A stretch of 64,000 nt of DNA, taken from positions 2,817,804 to 2,881,803 of the forward strand of contig CAJINV010000005.1 in the NCBI GenBank assembly GCA_905178155.1. The letters run 5' to 3'. How positions within the stretch are numbered: position 1 is the first letter of the stretch; the number at the start of each line of letters is the position of its first letter. Below, piece by piece: positions 1-10,405 of this stretch. The stretch is from Amoebophrya sp. A120. Taxonomy: Eukaryota > Sar > Dinophyceae > Syndiniales > Amoebophryaceae. Below the pieces are notes generated by a model. It saw nothing but the letters and a program-made list of their open reading frames with translations, was not told where the DNA came from and ran no database searches. The position numbers and the translations under genes were made by a program.

Positions 1-3000
1 GGTAGCTCTCATCCAAGCAGCTCCGGAGGACAGCTAGGTTTGTTGAGCGGGACCACCAGCAGCACCGCCCTACTAGGCAGTACAACTTCGAGCACTTCTA
101 CTGGAACAGCGGGCGCGTCGACATCCAGTACTTCGTTTCTAAAAATCCCGAAGGTTGGCTCCGCCGCTTCTCTTTCCACCATGGCGAGCTACTGGAACCA
201 CGGGTCCTCGTCGCGCGACCAGCTGAGCGGAGCCGCAGGCGATCTCGAGCAGGATTTTCCCTCCCCTGCGTCCACCATCGGCGGAACGTCCCCGTTCGGA
301 GGACCACCACCTCCGGGTGGAAGCAGTGGCTATCGAAGATACGGTTCCCCCGATCGGCACTCCGCGTCACCAACCGGGACGACCGACGAGCAGGCTTTGG
401 ACGAGGTGGAGGAGGAAGCCGCTGAAATGGGGGCTGGTGCTAGTACTGCAGCAGGAGCTGCCCGACGGGCGTTCCAACTAGTACACGCGGCAAGAGGATC
501 GGCGTCGTCTTCTCCGAAAAAGAATTATGCTGCAGGAGGCGTAGGTCTAGACAAAGACAAACCTCCGCGACCTCCAACTGCTTCGGGAATGACGCATCTT
601 CAAAGTCACCAGCAACTGTCGTCCTCCCAAGCTGAACTGCAGCAAGCGGCCACCAAAACAACGACCACCGGCGCAGGTATTGAAATGAGCCCGACCACAG
701 TAACCGACGGGCGAGACGCAGACCCCAGCATTGCTAGCATTATTGCCCAACCACCCTCAGCCTTGTTAACACCAGAAGACACAAAGACAAACGCACGAAA
801 TAATAAAAGTCTCCGAAATATGAAACGAAGAACCACGCTCCGCGGGCGCATTCCGGACCTCGTGGATATCCGCGTGACGAACGACCGCGTGCACTTGATC
901 TTCACGCTGTGCAAAGGTGGCGAGGCCGTGAAGACCCCCATCCCGGAGATCGCCAGCGACGTCTGTGCCGCGAAATTTGCGAAACACTTCCTGGAAACGC
1001 TGGAGGTGTTGCACGACGAATTGGACATTATGCACCGGGACGTCAAGCCGGAAAACATCCTTTTCACCGAAAAAGACCGGAAACCCGACACGGCACAGCT
1101 GATCGATTTTGGGCTCGCGTGCCCCATCGCGAAGGGGCTGGGCTGCAAGGGTGCGGCGGGCACGATAGACTACGTCTCGCCGCAGCAGTTGTGGAACATT
1201 CCCGGGTTTGCAGAGTTCAGGCGGATTTTGGAAGACAGTACAACTTCTACATGCATTTTTGTTTCAAATTGTATCCTCGTATGTGCAGGTACTAGCATGA
1301 GCATGACGAGACTCTGCCTGCCTAGTCCTCCTGTGCTCTGCAACTACGCAGCTTGTGGCTTTTCTCATTCCATAGTACTACTTAACACATACAACAGAGC
1401 CACCAGTTCAATCTCTCGACGACGATCCAGCTTTGCACCCGGACCTCCTTCCCGAGGACACCACCAACAGCAAAACCACCCAACAAGACGCCACACACCA
1501 GCTCGAGGAGCAGCGGCACTGGCACTATAGCGAGAAATATCACGAGAAAAAAGTGTTAGAGTTAAGTACACATTTGTTGGAGTCTCTGCATCACAAATTT
1601 TCTCTGTGTGGCAAAACAGTAAGGAAACGAGGCTCCGAAGCATTTCCTGCATGGGAAAGGTTGTCTCTGTTGCCAGTCTTGCATCACAATGTGTAACTGT
1701 AGCAATTTTTTCCTGTGATAAGAAAGGGGATCTCTTCGCGCTCGGCGCGGTTTTGCACCTCCTGCTCGAAGGCCGGTCCGCCTGGGACCGCACCTCCCGA
1801 ATGCCGGCCCGCGCGGGAAGCACTTACGACCCGGCGGACAGGCTGCGCGAAAACTGCAAGAAGATTCAAACCTTCAAGGCGGACCGCCGACAGTACCACG
1901 AGATGGCCAGTTGCTTCGCGTGGACGAAGCGCTTGAGAAAAGCGCTGTCGAGCTTCCCGCTGGCGGGGGGGTGTGCGGGCGAGAAAACTGGTGCTGGTGG
2001 TGGAGGAGGCGGCGCAGCCGGGCGGGGGCTGCTGTCCGGATTGTCTTCTTCTTCCGCACGTGGTCCTCGCGGTGGATCATGTGGAATGAACATCATGAAT
2101 AAACCTGGAAGTAGTAGAACCTCCGTCGATATCAAATGCAAAAATGTCTGGGTCTGGAAGATTGCTAGGTTTGTCATGCAGTTCTTCCATGACCCACGCG
2201 GTCTGGCATGCACGGCCTAGCATGCCAGGTTCTGTGAGATCTCTATCATGCCTTTCCTGCATGAGAAACTGCCTCTACTAACTTGTTAAAAAGTGGACCT
2301 CTTTTGGTAATCATGCAACACAAATTTTTCCACGATCCAGCTCGCTGCAGCATGACAAGTTACACTCTTCCAGACCCAGACATTTTTGCATTTGATAGTC
2401 GAAGATTGCGGGGAGTCGACGAGCACCTCTGTACAAATCGCGGAAGATGAAGCAGCGTGCTCTTTATCCAGGAAAAAACACCCCTCCACATCCAATTTGT
2501 CATGCATAACATACATAAAGTTCTGTGTTTGTCATGCAAAAAATGGATGTGGATGGGTTTTTTTTCTGTGGATACTCTTCCCTCCTCTCCTACTCAGCTT
2601 CGGCCACGGATGCGGCAAGTCGGGGTGGACAGCGCGCAGCTGGCGACGCAGCATCAAGAGCGAGAGCAGCAGCTGCTTCCTGTGCCGGAGCAGTGCCCTT
2701 GCCTCACCCACCAACCTGCCAGCTGTTTGGAGGTGCTGGGGTAGAAATGCAGCACGGAAGTACAACCAACGCATCCTCTCCCTGCAACGACTGCCACACT
2801 GAGGAAGTGATCGGGAACCTGCACAATACTGAGTATAATCATGCACCCTCTACGCACGGAACCATGCCAGTCCTGGATGAAAGGGACATTTCGTCCGTTT
2901 TCGAGATCACAAAGAAACAGCAGGAAAAGGAAGACGAAAAGCAAGTGATCGTGGAAGAACTTCTTCTGCATGAGAAGCAGCCCAGCCGGGCCACCGCCGA

Positions 3001-6000
3001 GAGCGACGGTAGTTTTTTCACACCCTGCACGTCTCCACAACACTTTGCGAAATTTATCGAGCAAAAATCTGTTATCGTTATCGAATTTGAAATTGCTGGC
3101 AAAGGCCAAATTTTTTTAAGTTTAGCTAGAGTGGGGTAGCAATGAAATCCTTATCCGCCCCCGCGGCGGATAAGCCGGGGGGGGGGCCCCCCCCGCCTTA
3201 TCCGCCGGCGGGCGGTACCGGTATAGCCGCGACAAAGTGGCCGGGCGCCACCATCGCCTGGAGGACCCGGACATGCCGAGAGCATCCGGCGTGTTGTGGG
3301 TAGATTTTGAAACACCACAAAGATCCATCGACGGCATGGCGCCGCCGGTCTTTGTGGTGTTTGTTTCTTTGAAAGTGGCAGGCGCAGCCCCTGAAGACTC
3401 CGCACTGCCGGGAGTACTTTGGACTCAAAAAAACTCGCCAACAGATATTTGCCACGCAAAAGGCGAAAAAGCTTGGGAAATTCGCCACGCAAGCAACGGC
3501 CCAACAAATAATAGCAAGCAACGGGCACACAGGGCCAGGGCCAGAACAAACCTGCCCCACAGAATTAAACTCCTACCGTGTGCAGCGCGAGGGCCGCCGA
3601 GCTTCCTCGCTTATTTCCTTCGGGCTATGTACTTACTCGCCAGGCCATGCCGCCCTGCTCTTGGGCCGGCGCCCATGCCTGCAGGTAGCGACTTAGGGCC
3701 CGAAGCGAGAAGCGCAGCTGGCTAAAGGTTTTATCTTGCGCGCGCCCGCCTTCGGAGGAAGTGTGTCTGTGCAGACCCAAGCCGGCCGCCCGCTAGTATG
3801 GATTCCACCGCCTGCCTTTGCAATGGGCCCACGCACCCAAACAAGCCGCAACAGCGCCTAAGGCTGCGCACCCAGAGTCCGCCTCCTTTAAATGTTGGGC
3901 GCCATCGGCGGTAAAATTCCCCCCGGTGGCGTGCTTGACTTATATTCCACGGCGACAGGGCGAAGGCCTAGGCCGGGCAGCCATTAACTTCCTGGGCCCC
4001 GGGCCGGGCCGTGTCTGTTGGTGACATCTTTGCCGCAGCGCGAATAGTTAGCTTGCTTCCGCCGCGGCCATGTTTAAGGACTTGGGCCGCGTGGGCGGCA
4101 GCCTCGCGCGCTCTACTTTTGTTCGCCTGCTTTTTTCCTTGCCGCCGCCAGCCAATCAATGCGCCCTATCTTTCCGGCGTGGCACAAACGCCCGCCCGAA
4201 GTGATATGCGAAACAGGTCTCGGGGCCCAGTGCGTGCGGTTTTCTCGGTTCCCACTGCAGGCCCTCCCACTTCCCATCTCCCTCGGGCCCCAGTGGGGTT
4301 TCCCAACTGCACAGGCCCCGGGGCGGGCCCAGTGCGGCGGGCTGTGGCTCTGGGCAAGCCGCAGCCCGATTGCTACCCTACCAGCTACCGTCGCCGCGCT
4401 GGCTCACACACTCTCGACACCCCGGCCGCCACGCCACGCGGCACGCATTGCGCCAAGGCGCCGGGGCAGCAGCGCCGGGGCCCTGCGTGGGGCTGCGGGC
4501 TTGGTTGCTTGGGATTCCTTGCGTGGCGTGCTTTCGGCGCGAATTGGTAGCCGCTGGGGCCTGTGGGCAGCTTACAAACCCGGCGAGGTGCTTGCGCCTG
4601 CGACCAGACCCCGGCGGGCCTGTACGCGTGAAGCCTGGCGCCCTTGTTTGCGGGGCACGCTGCCGGGCTCGGTCTGTGTGTCTGCATCTATTGTTTGCAA
4701 GCAACGTGATGAAGCCCAGCCGGGCTCCTGTTGACAAACCTCCCAGACAGGCCCCGACATGCAAGGCCCGGGCTTCTATTGACAACCCCCCCCGCCAGCG
4801 AATTAAAATCCAGCGGGCGCATGCTAAACGAAAGCAAGAGGAAAATTGAAGTATTGGGGACGACAGGAACGCTGCTGCTATGCCGTTTTTCGGACTTTTC
4901 TATGCCTTTTGTCAGGGAAATTCAGTAAAAAAGAAAAACGCTTTTTATTTTCTTTGTGTGAATTCCCAAACCCAAAGCCACGGCTTTCCGCCTCGTTTTG
5001 CTCGCATGACAAAAACTGGCATGCCGTGTTTCTTTCCAATCCCGACGGTGCGACGTTTGGCAGCTTCCTGCGTATTACTTAAACCATAACCATAAGCACC
5101 AGCGGCGTGCTGTGTGTCGGCCCGGGGTCCCTCGGGCTCACCCAAAGGGCGCCGGGGCCGGGCCAGTTCATAGGGCCTATTGCGGGATGGCCCGCCGGCG
5201 GATAAGCCGGGGGGGGGCGCCCCCCGGCTTATCCGCCACGGGGGCGGATAAGGATTTCATTGTTACCCCACTCCTACTGACTTAGCTACCTCAACTAGCT
5301 ATGATTTTGAACTACTTGTGTGCATTTGGTCAAGCGCCGCGCCGAAGCCTGGATCATGTCGAGCCCATTCTGCCGAACCGTTTTGAGCTGCGCGCCAACC
5401 CTCCCAGGTGGATGCGATTTGCTCAGCTTCCGGCAGTGCAAGCTGGAAGCTTGTTTTGGGCTCATAAAGATCGATTTGTAATGCGGACCTGCGTCTCAGG
5501 CGCGTCATGTTTTTGACATGGGAAAAGTGCTGCCGCGCCCACTGCATCACGCAGATAGATGCCCAGAAGTGAGGCAGTTTAGGTGTGCTCTGGTTACCGG
5601 CCAGGGCCTCGGAAATCTGGCCAATTTGGCCAGCAAAAATGACCACTTTTCCGAAGCCTCCGGGCAAACCGATAACAAGCACCCTCTTTGCTCACTTTTA
5701 TAGTCCGCGTGCCCCCGTGCTACGTCTCTGTTATCGGTTTCGGCTTGGCCACCCCACCGAAACCGATAACAAGGCAGGGATTTGCTCAGTTTATCGTGCC
5801 CATGCCACCGTGATAAAAATCTGTTATCGGTTGCGCTTTTGGCATCGCGCCAAATCCAACCTTCGCAAAGTAGACCCATAAACTTGAGCTAGCCACGACC
5901 TGAGTCGGACTGTAAAAGTGGCCAAAAATGGTGCTTGTTATCGGTTTGGCCTTCTGAACCGATAACAGACACCTAAGCACGGTGGCACGCGGACTATAAA

Positions 6001-7715
6001 AGTGCCCAAAAATGGTGCTTGTTATCGGTTTTGCCGGAGGTCCGGCAAAACGAGGGCACTTTTGCCCCCCAGAAAGGAGGTCCGGAGGGCCTCCGGACAA
6101 CAAGCATCCCCCTTGCCCAAGAACATCCCCAAAGACACTAGGAAACAAGGACGCTTACAGCTCTGCAAGCACTCCAAAAAGGAGTCCTTGTCAGCGCGCC
6201 GCCTCGCCAGCTTGGCGAGCGGATCGTCCTCGTCGATCTGCTTCTTCTTTGCCATGTCTATCAGCTCGCTCTTACACTCAAACCACCCTCCCCTCGCACT
6301 GACAGAAGACGCGTCGCCGCCTATCAGCTCGCGGACGTGCTTTGCAAGCACTCGCAGCCACACTGTTTTGTTGGCGCAGTTGGCAAGACAGTATCGAGAT
6401 CGGACGCGGAGTCTGGCCTGGGATGACTGCGCGACACCGAACCGGAACGCCGCCACCTCGAGATCCGCCGCGTCAAGTCTGCCGTCTCGTGCCCCAGAAG
6501 GATGACCAAATGCACACAATTAGGTCAAAATCATCATGACCGACGATAGCTACCTCACTAGATAATTTTAAAAAAATTTTCGCTTTCGTTTCAAATTCTT
6601 AATTCGATAACGATAACAGATTTTTTTTCACCCCCTGCACGTCTCCGCAACACTTTGCGAAACTATTGCAGGAAAATCATCTTAGCGATGTCACTGGAGC
6701 GGACTGCAGTGTAGGTCCGGTAAATTTGTCAAACAGTGCAGGTGCTGGAGGAGCTTCTTGCATTTCTGCGTCTGCAACTGGTGCTTCTGGTTCTGCTGGT
6801 ACAAGCAGAAGTCATCCAGGTGCTCCTGCTGCGTCCTCTTCAGCAACGACACTACAGCAGAATCAACAGCTCGACAAAAGAACGCAGGAGCAGTCACGAC
6901 AGTCTTTTCTGAACCGACAGAAAAACACGAAGGTGGATCAGATGGCGCAGTTCTCAGACGATTCAGCATCTTCGGACTACGAGGCAATCGAGACCATGTA
7001 TGGCGGGGGGCGACGTCGCGCTGGTATTAAAGGCGATAGGAACAAACGCAAAACCGATAGCAGGAATCCAGCAAATGAAATGACCGACACAAAAATGGAA
7101 GAGGCCGCGGCGCCGTCTTGCTCTACTACCGGCGAAACTGCAGCCCAAGGACCCACAACATTGAAATTGATCCAGAACGACAACGATGATGAAAATATAC
7201 AAGAGGTCTGCGAAGTAGACAACACCGACCCGCAGCAGCAATTGTGCAGTTACGTCGCTGGAACTACTACAAATGCGCCCGACGACCAATCCGACTCTGA
7301 CAGTGAAGAACGCGAAAAACTCCGGATTCAGAACAAGGTCCTTGACGAATCCCACCGGTACGCGCGGGAGCTGTTCGGGTTTCCGGGGGATCGGCGGCGA
7401 GACCACAACTTAACCCGTGGCGGCCGGAAACTTTGCCCGACCATGGCAAACCGGCAGGTCGCGTGCAGCATCGTGGAATTCTACGCCTGCGGCGGCGTTC
7501 TGAGGTATCCCTACGAAAACGCGACACCCCTCGCGCAGGACTTCCTGGCCAAGTTGCTCACCGCGTTGGAGCAAGATCGGTTTTCAGCGAAGGAAGCGCT
7601 GCAACACCCCTGGATCACAACGATCGACTTCCGCGATCAGCAGTACCAGCGAAGCAAGAAGTTGCGGAAAAAATTCTCGAAGTTGAGGACAGTGTATGGC
7701 AGTAGAACGTCCTGA
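1..7715 (+). CDS. Protein kinase (CAMK/CDPK-like catalytic core), 5' partial, six exons
   Basis: Inferred exons are 1-1237, 1398-1540, 1717-2129, 2403-2469, 2570-3013 and 6624-7715. They sum to 3,396 nt, exactly 1,132 codons including the stop. Exon 1 is a Ser/Gly/Thr-rich region, then a hinge-like segment (LIFTLCKGGE), the catalytic loop (HRDVKPENILF), the DFG segment (LIDFGLA) and an activation-segment end (GTIDYVSPQQLW). Exon 3 carries subdomain IX (KKGDLFALGAVLHLLL), and the last exon carries subdomain XI (RFSAKEALQHPWI) before TGA at 7715. Gly-loop and VAIK lysine are not visible and may lie upstream of the window. About 500 residues of acidic, Ser/Gln-rich sequence separate subdomain IX from XI, which is unusual. 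The catalytic HRD and DFG residues are intact, so activity is plausible. The frame is open to base 1, so the start is missing. Substrate and exact family cannot be assigned. Confidence 0.8.
1238..1397 (+). other. Canonical GT-AG intron in the kinase gene
   Basis: The intron starts GTACAACTTC and ends ACAACAG, 160 bp, phase 1. Removing it joins the end of the activation segment (RRILED) to an in-frame linker (KPPVQSLDDD). It shows that ordinary introns coexist with the inverted-repeat introns in this gene. Confidence 0.65.
1541..1716 (+). mobile_element. Introner-like element, family C, in the kinase gene
   Basis: The 176 bp segment has imperfect terminal inverted repeats: a left end around AAAAAAGTGTTAGAGTTA and a right end that is the complement of a similar sequence ending in TTTTTTCC. 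Its removal joins EKY to DKKGDLFALG in frame at subdomain IX of the kinase. The ends are CA...GT, not GT-AG, and the junction is ambiguous by one T. A second member lies at 24029-24235. Confidence 0.7.
2130..2397 (+). mobile_element. Introner-like element, family A, in the kinase gene
   Basis: The 268 bp element begins TATCAAATGCAAAAATGTCT and ends in the inverse complement, with TIRs of about 30 bp. It is flanked by a perfect 5 bp TSD, GTCGA (2125-2129 and 2398-2402). Excising the element plus one TSD removes 273 bp and restores the frame (RTSV|EDCGES). A GT-AG alternative exists (GT inside the left TSD, AG at the right end), but it changes the frame. Confidence 0.85.
2470..2569 (+). other. 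Short hairpin intron in the kinase gene
   Basis: This 100 bp interruption has self-complementary ends: AAAAAACACCCCTCCACATC on the left and GATGTGGATGGGTTTTTTTT on the right. Its removal joins CSLS to GYSSLLSY and keeps the frame between flanking exons. It has no GT-AG ends and resembles a minimal introner. The exact junction is uncertain by a few bases. Confidence 0.6.
3130..5277. mobile_element. GC-rich nested TIR element with G/C hairpin ends
   Basis: The ends are inverted repeats of about 50 bp, reading GTGGGGTARCAATGAAATCC from the outside in. Each is followed by a palindrome built from GGCGGATAAG and a G-run/C-run core (about 3160-3212 and 5186-5250). A 7 bp direct repeat TTAGCTA lies at 3121-3127 and 5282-5288 and may be the TSD. 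The interior is very GC-rich; long open frames there look like composition artefacts, and no transposase was recognised. Confidence 0.65.
5650..6040. repeat. Cluster of TGTTATCGG motifs in both orientations
   Basis: Seven copies of TGTTATCGGTTT or its complement lie near 5659, 5730, 5757, 5821, 5935, 5957 and 6017, several as head-to-head pairs. A longer unit around ATGGTGCTTGTTATCGG occurs twice, about 82 bp apart. The cluster lies inside the large TIR element and is copied at +7191. It may be subterminal transposase-binding repeats, but that is inference. Confidence 0.55.
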
Positions 7716-9880
7716 TTGGTCGTGTATCTTTCCGTGCATACTATTCGTGGCCTCGATTTTTTCTTGATGAAGATGAAGTTGTAGTTGGCATGAAGATGGG
7801 TGAGCGCATTCACGCAGTGGCATTTTTCGTTTACGATTATTTGGCGCGCTTTTGAAAAATAAAGGGCCGATGCGTCGGTTTTGATGTTGCATAGCAGAAA
7901 GAAACGAAAGTTCCATTACGCGTACGAAACAAAATCGAGCATCACGAAATGCATGGACGACAAATTTTTCAGCTATATAAAGTGGTGAGTCCATTGTCGC
8001 GACGATTCTGATGGTTCTGCGTGAGCTTTATGCAATAGCAATACCATATTTTCCGCGCACGTGCAAAATGCGACAGTTTTACTCAGGCTGGAACGCTTGT
8101 CATGCTGACTTCTAGGACCGGAGGGCAGGCAAGTTTTGTTATGCAGCGATTCCGCATTTGTACGTGTACAGGAAATTATTCAAGTTTCCTGTGGATAAGC
8201 TTGCCAGCAATTACATACACGCGCCGCCGGATGATCACTATTTGGCTTCTGGCACTGAAATTTGAAAACATTTTCCGATGCATAATGGTGGCTATCTGTT
8301 TAGGCGAACAAGGCTGCAACTCTTTGCTTTTAGCACTTTCGAGTGCACCCTTCGGCGCTTTGTTTTATCCACGTAAAGGCTCCTAATACTCAACTACTCG
8401 CCCCACGTTATTTTGGATGTTTCGCCGTCGAGTACTCCTCCTTGATGCAGACGCGTTTTTTTTTTTTACTTTCCGCTCGACGACACACTAACACCACTAC
8501 GCCTAAAGCCACGACTCAGTGTAGTCGTCTTCACATTGACTTACGCACGACACACATCTGAGAATAGAAAATTTTAGTTGATATCTGTCATTTCTAATTT
8601 TCTGAGAATTCAAAAAAAAATTGCATCTGCAGCTACCTATCTGCATATGTTCTCCAATGATTTCAGCCTGCCATGTATTGAACAAGAGCTGAAAATGATT
8701 GTTTGTTCGGGCCTACTTTGGTGGTGGAACGCGACGCTACTGCTCACCGTTTTGTTAGTGCTACAACTTTAAAGAATTAGGACATTGTAAATGTTCAACA
8801 AGTTGAGATATATTTTTCTTTTTCCACATTGGACGCGGCACTTATCGTATTGTAGAAGCGTTTCGCGGTCCATCGTTGACTCAGTCACCATGGGCATGAA
8901 TCTTCTCTGCGATAAAGATAATTCGTGCAATTTGTTCCAATCCTTTTGACGATTTTTTTCTAGCATCTGTTTCTAGGTCTAGCTTTGTAATTGTAATATG
9001 TTGGATTTTTGAAACGTCAGGTGTTCCTATTCTGGCTTATCCCACGTTTTTACTTTTTGTGAAACGCAACTGCAAGCATGCCATGCTAAGGGCATTTCAT
9101 CATCCAATTTTCCGTATTCTATGTCGAAAAATGTCCGCAAAATCAAAAGCAAAAATGAAACCCAGAGCTCGTTGTCGTTTGAAAGAATGTGAATGAAAAT
9201 TTGATTTATTTGTAAACGATAGATAGTGACTCTGTGGCTCGTCTTCCTGCGAATCGTGGATTGATGATGAAGCTTGTGTTTACTAACTGCAGGCAAGAAC
9301 AGAGTGATCCATCCTGTCTGTTGTGTTGTCTTCGTCTTGCCCCTGCTTGTAATTGAACGTGATTGCGCTCTTCAGAGAGAAATTTTCGAAGATCCTCGTT
9401 CTTGGAGATCAGCAGATTGTCGTGGTTTTTTGATCTTGGAAGTTGCCGCTTCAGAAGATCCCGTCTTGCTAGTATTGTGTTATTGCCAATTTTATGCGAG
9501 TTATTCGTCCCGTTCCAATCTGCTTCGGCTCGGAGTCATGGTCTATTTTTTGCTGGATTGATTTTCCCCCGCCTGCACCTGCAATTGCATTCGGTCGTGC
9601 TCCGTGCACGCAGTAAAATAATGTCATGATTCGTAAACATTGAGTCAGTTCAACATGGAGCCCCTAGAGGTACGATATTTTCGTGCAGGTTGCAAAAGCC
9701 TGCGCGACTTTTTTCTGGCATTTTTCTATTGTCTTTTTCCTACGCAAGAAGGTTCTGACAAATTTTCAGAAAGAAGAGGATGCGCAGGTCGCCGCAAGTC
9801 CAAAGCACATCAACCGTGTGCTGCTGCTGCTCGGGCGGTACTCGTCTACAAACGACGGTCGAGGACCAAAAGCGGGGTCG
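7716..9880. other. Intergenic region after the kinase gene
   Basis: This stretch is AT-richer than the genes and has only short, unconvincing frames in all six phases. I see no conserved domain, RNA gene or clear intron element. It includes the kinase 3' untranslated region. An identical copy lies at 14907-17071. Confidence 0.5.
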
Positions 9881-9894
9881 GGGACGCAAGAGTG

Positions 9895-9950
9895 ATGTCA
9901 TACCGCAAAGAAATCCTCCTCGTGCTTCCCATCGTAGTGTGCTCGCGATC
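9895..9950 (+). repeat. Copy of the fucosyltransferase first exon (fragment 1)
   Basis: The segment encodes MSYRKEILLVLPIV and is nearly identical to the start of the gene at 19604. It runs into a frame that soon stops, so it is a fragment. It lies just left of an inverted-arm element. Its 7.2 kb duplicate is at 17086. Confidence 0.75.
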
Positions 9951-10404
9951 AAGAGTTTATGTTTTAAACGGTCGTTAGCATACAGAAGGGTGAATTCCCA
10001 GTGAATTTGTATTGCGTGGCATGATGCATGAATTAATCAGGTGCATGCGAAGAACACGGGGACAACATACAAGAAGCCAGCGCGCCGTGTTGATGGGCTG
10101 CTTGGCTGGTGGCGCTTCCCTCCTGTGGACGCTTGCCGCTTGTTGCCCAAAGTGGCGCACCTGGTGGACTGCGAAGCAACGCAGGTGGCTTGTGGCGGTC
10201 TTACAACACGACGCTGCATGATCCGCCGACTCGATAGTGGCGGATCGACCGGGACGAGGGCCATGCCTGAAAAGGTGGCCAAATGTACTAGCTCAACATG
10301 TCAAAATAGAGAAGTCGCGTCACGGGTTGTGGCTGCCTCGGCTTGGATATCTGGAGACAGGTTGCTACGGATGCTAGCATCGCCTGCTTTGCTCTGTAAG
10401 TAAC

Positions 10405-10405
10405 N
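10405..10405. other. Single N at the junction of the two repeat units
   Basis: The one ambiguous base lies exactly between the end of copy 1 (...GTAAGTAAC) and the start of copy 2 (GTACCGGTATAGCC...). In copy 1, the base before the matching GTACC is the end of a G/C hairpin, where reads commonly fail. It therefore probably marks a scaffold join. Confidence 0.85.

Larger units (their letters stand above)
3055..6623. mobile_element. Large TIR element interrupting the kinase gene
   Basis: The left end reads AAAAATCTGTTATCGTTATC near 3065, and its inverse complement lies at about 6600-6628; similarity extends about 70 bp inward. About 40 bp of coding sequence is duplicated on both sides (3014-3054 and 6624-6662, both encoding FFTPCTSPQHFAK). 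Removing 3,610 bp from one duplicate to the other restores the kinase frame. No transposase was recognised. A second TIR element (3130-5277) is nested inside. Confidence 0.65.
3215..10404. repeat. 7,190 bp direct repeat, copy 1
   Basis: Bases 3215-10404 match 10406-17595 at a constant offset of 7,191. The only difference I noticed is G at 10354 against A at 17545. The unit holds most of the nested TIR elements, the kinase 3' exon, the intergenic stretch and part of the inverted-arm element. Together with the N at 10405, this looks like an unmerged contig overlap. Confidence 0.9.

Noticed and set aside
2125-2398. GT-AG reading of the first family A intron
   Set aside because: GT in the left TSD and AG at the right end are present, but this choice shifts the frame, and the equivalent choice in the element at 20182 gives a poor protein.
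4011-4849. Long overlapping frames of 135-191 codons in the GC-rich element and its copy at +7191
   Set aside because: Frames are open on both strands at once, are Pro/Arg/Ala-rich and show no domain; this is what high GC content produces.
9274-9561. 95-codon frame after the kinase gene
   Set aside because: Short, no motif, in a low-complexity intergenic stretch; the identical copy at 16465 adds no support because the copies are not independent.
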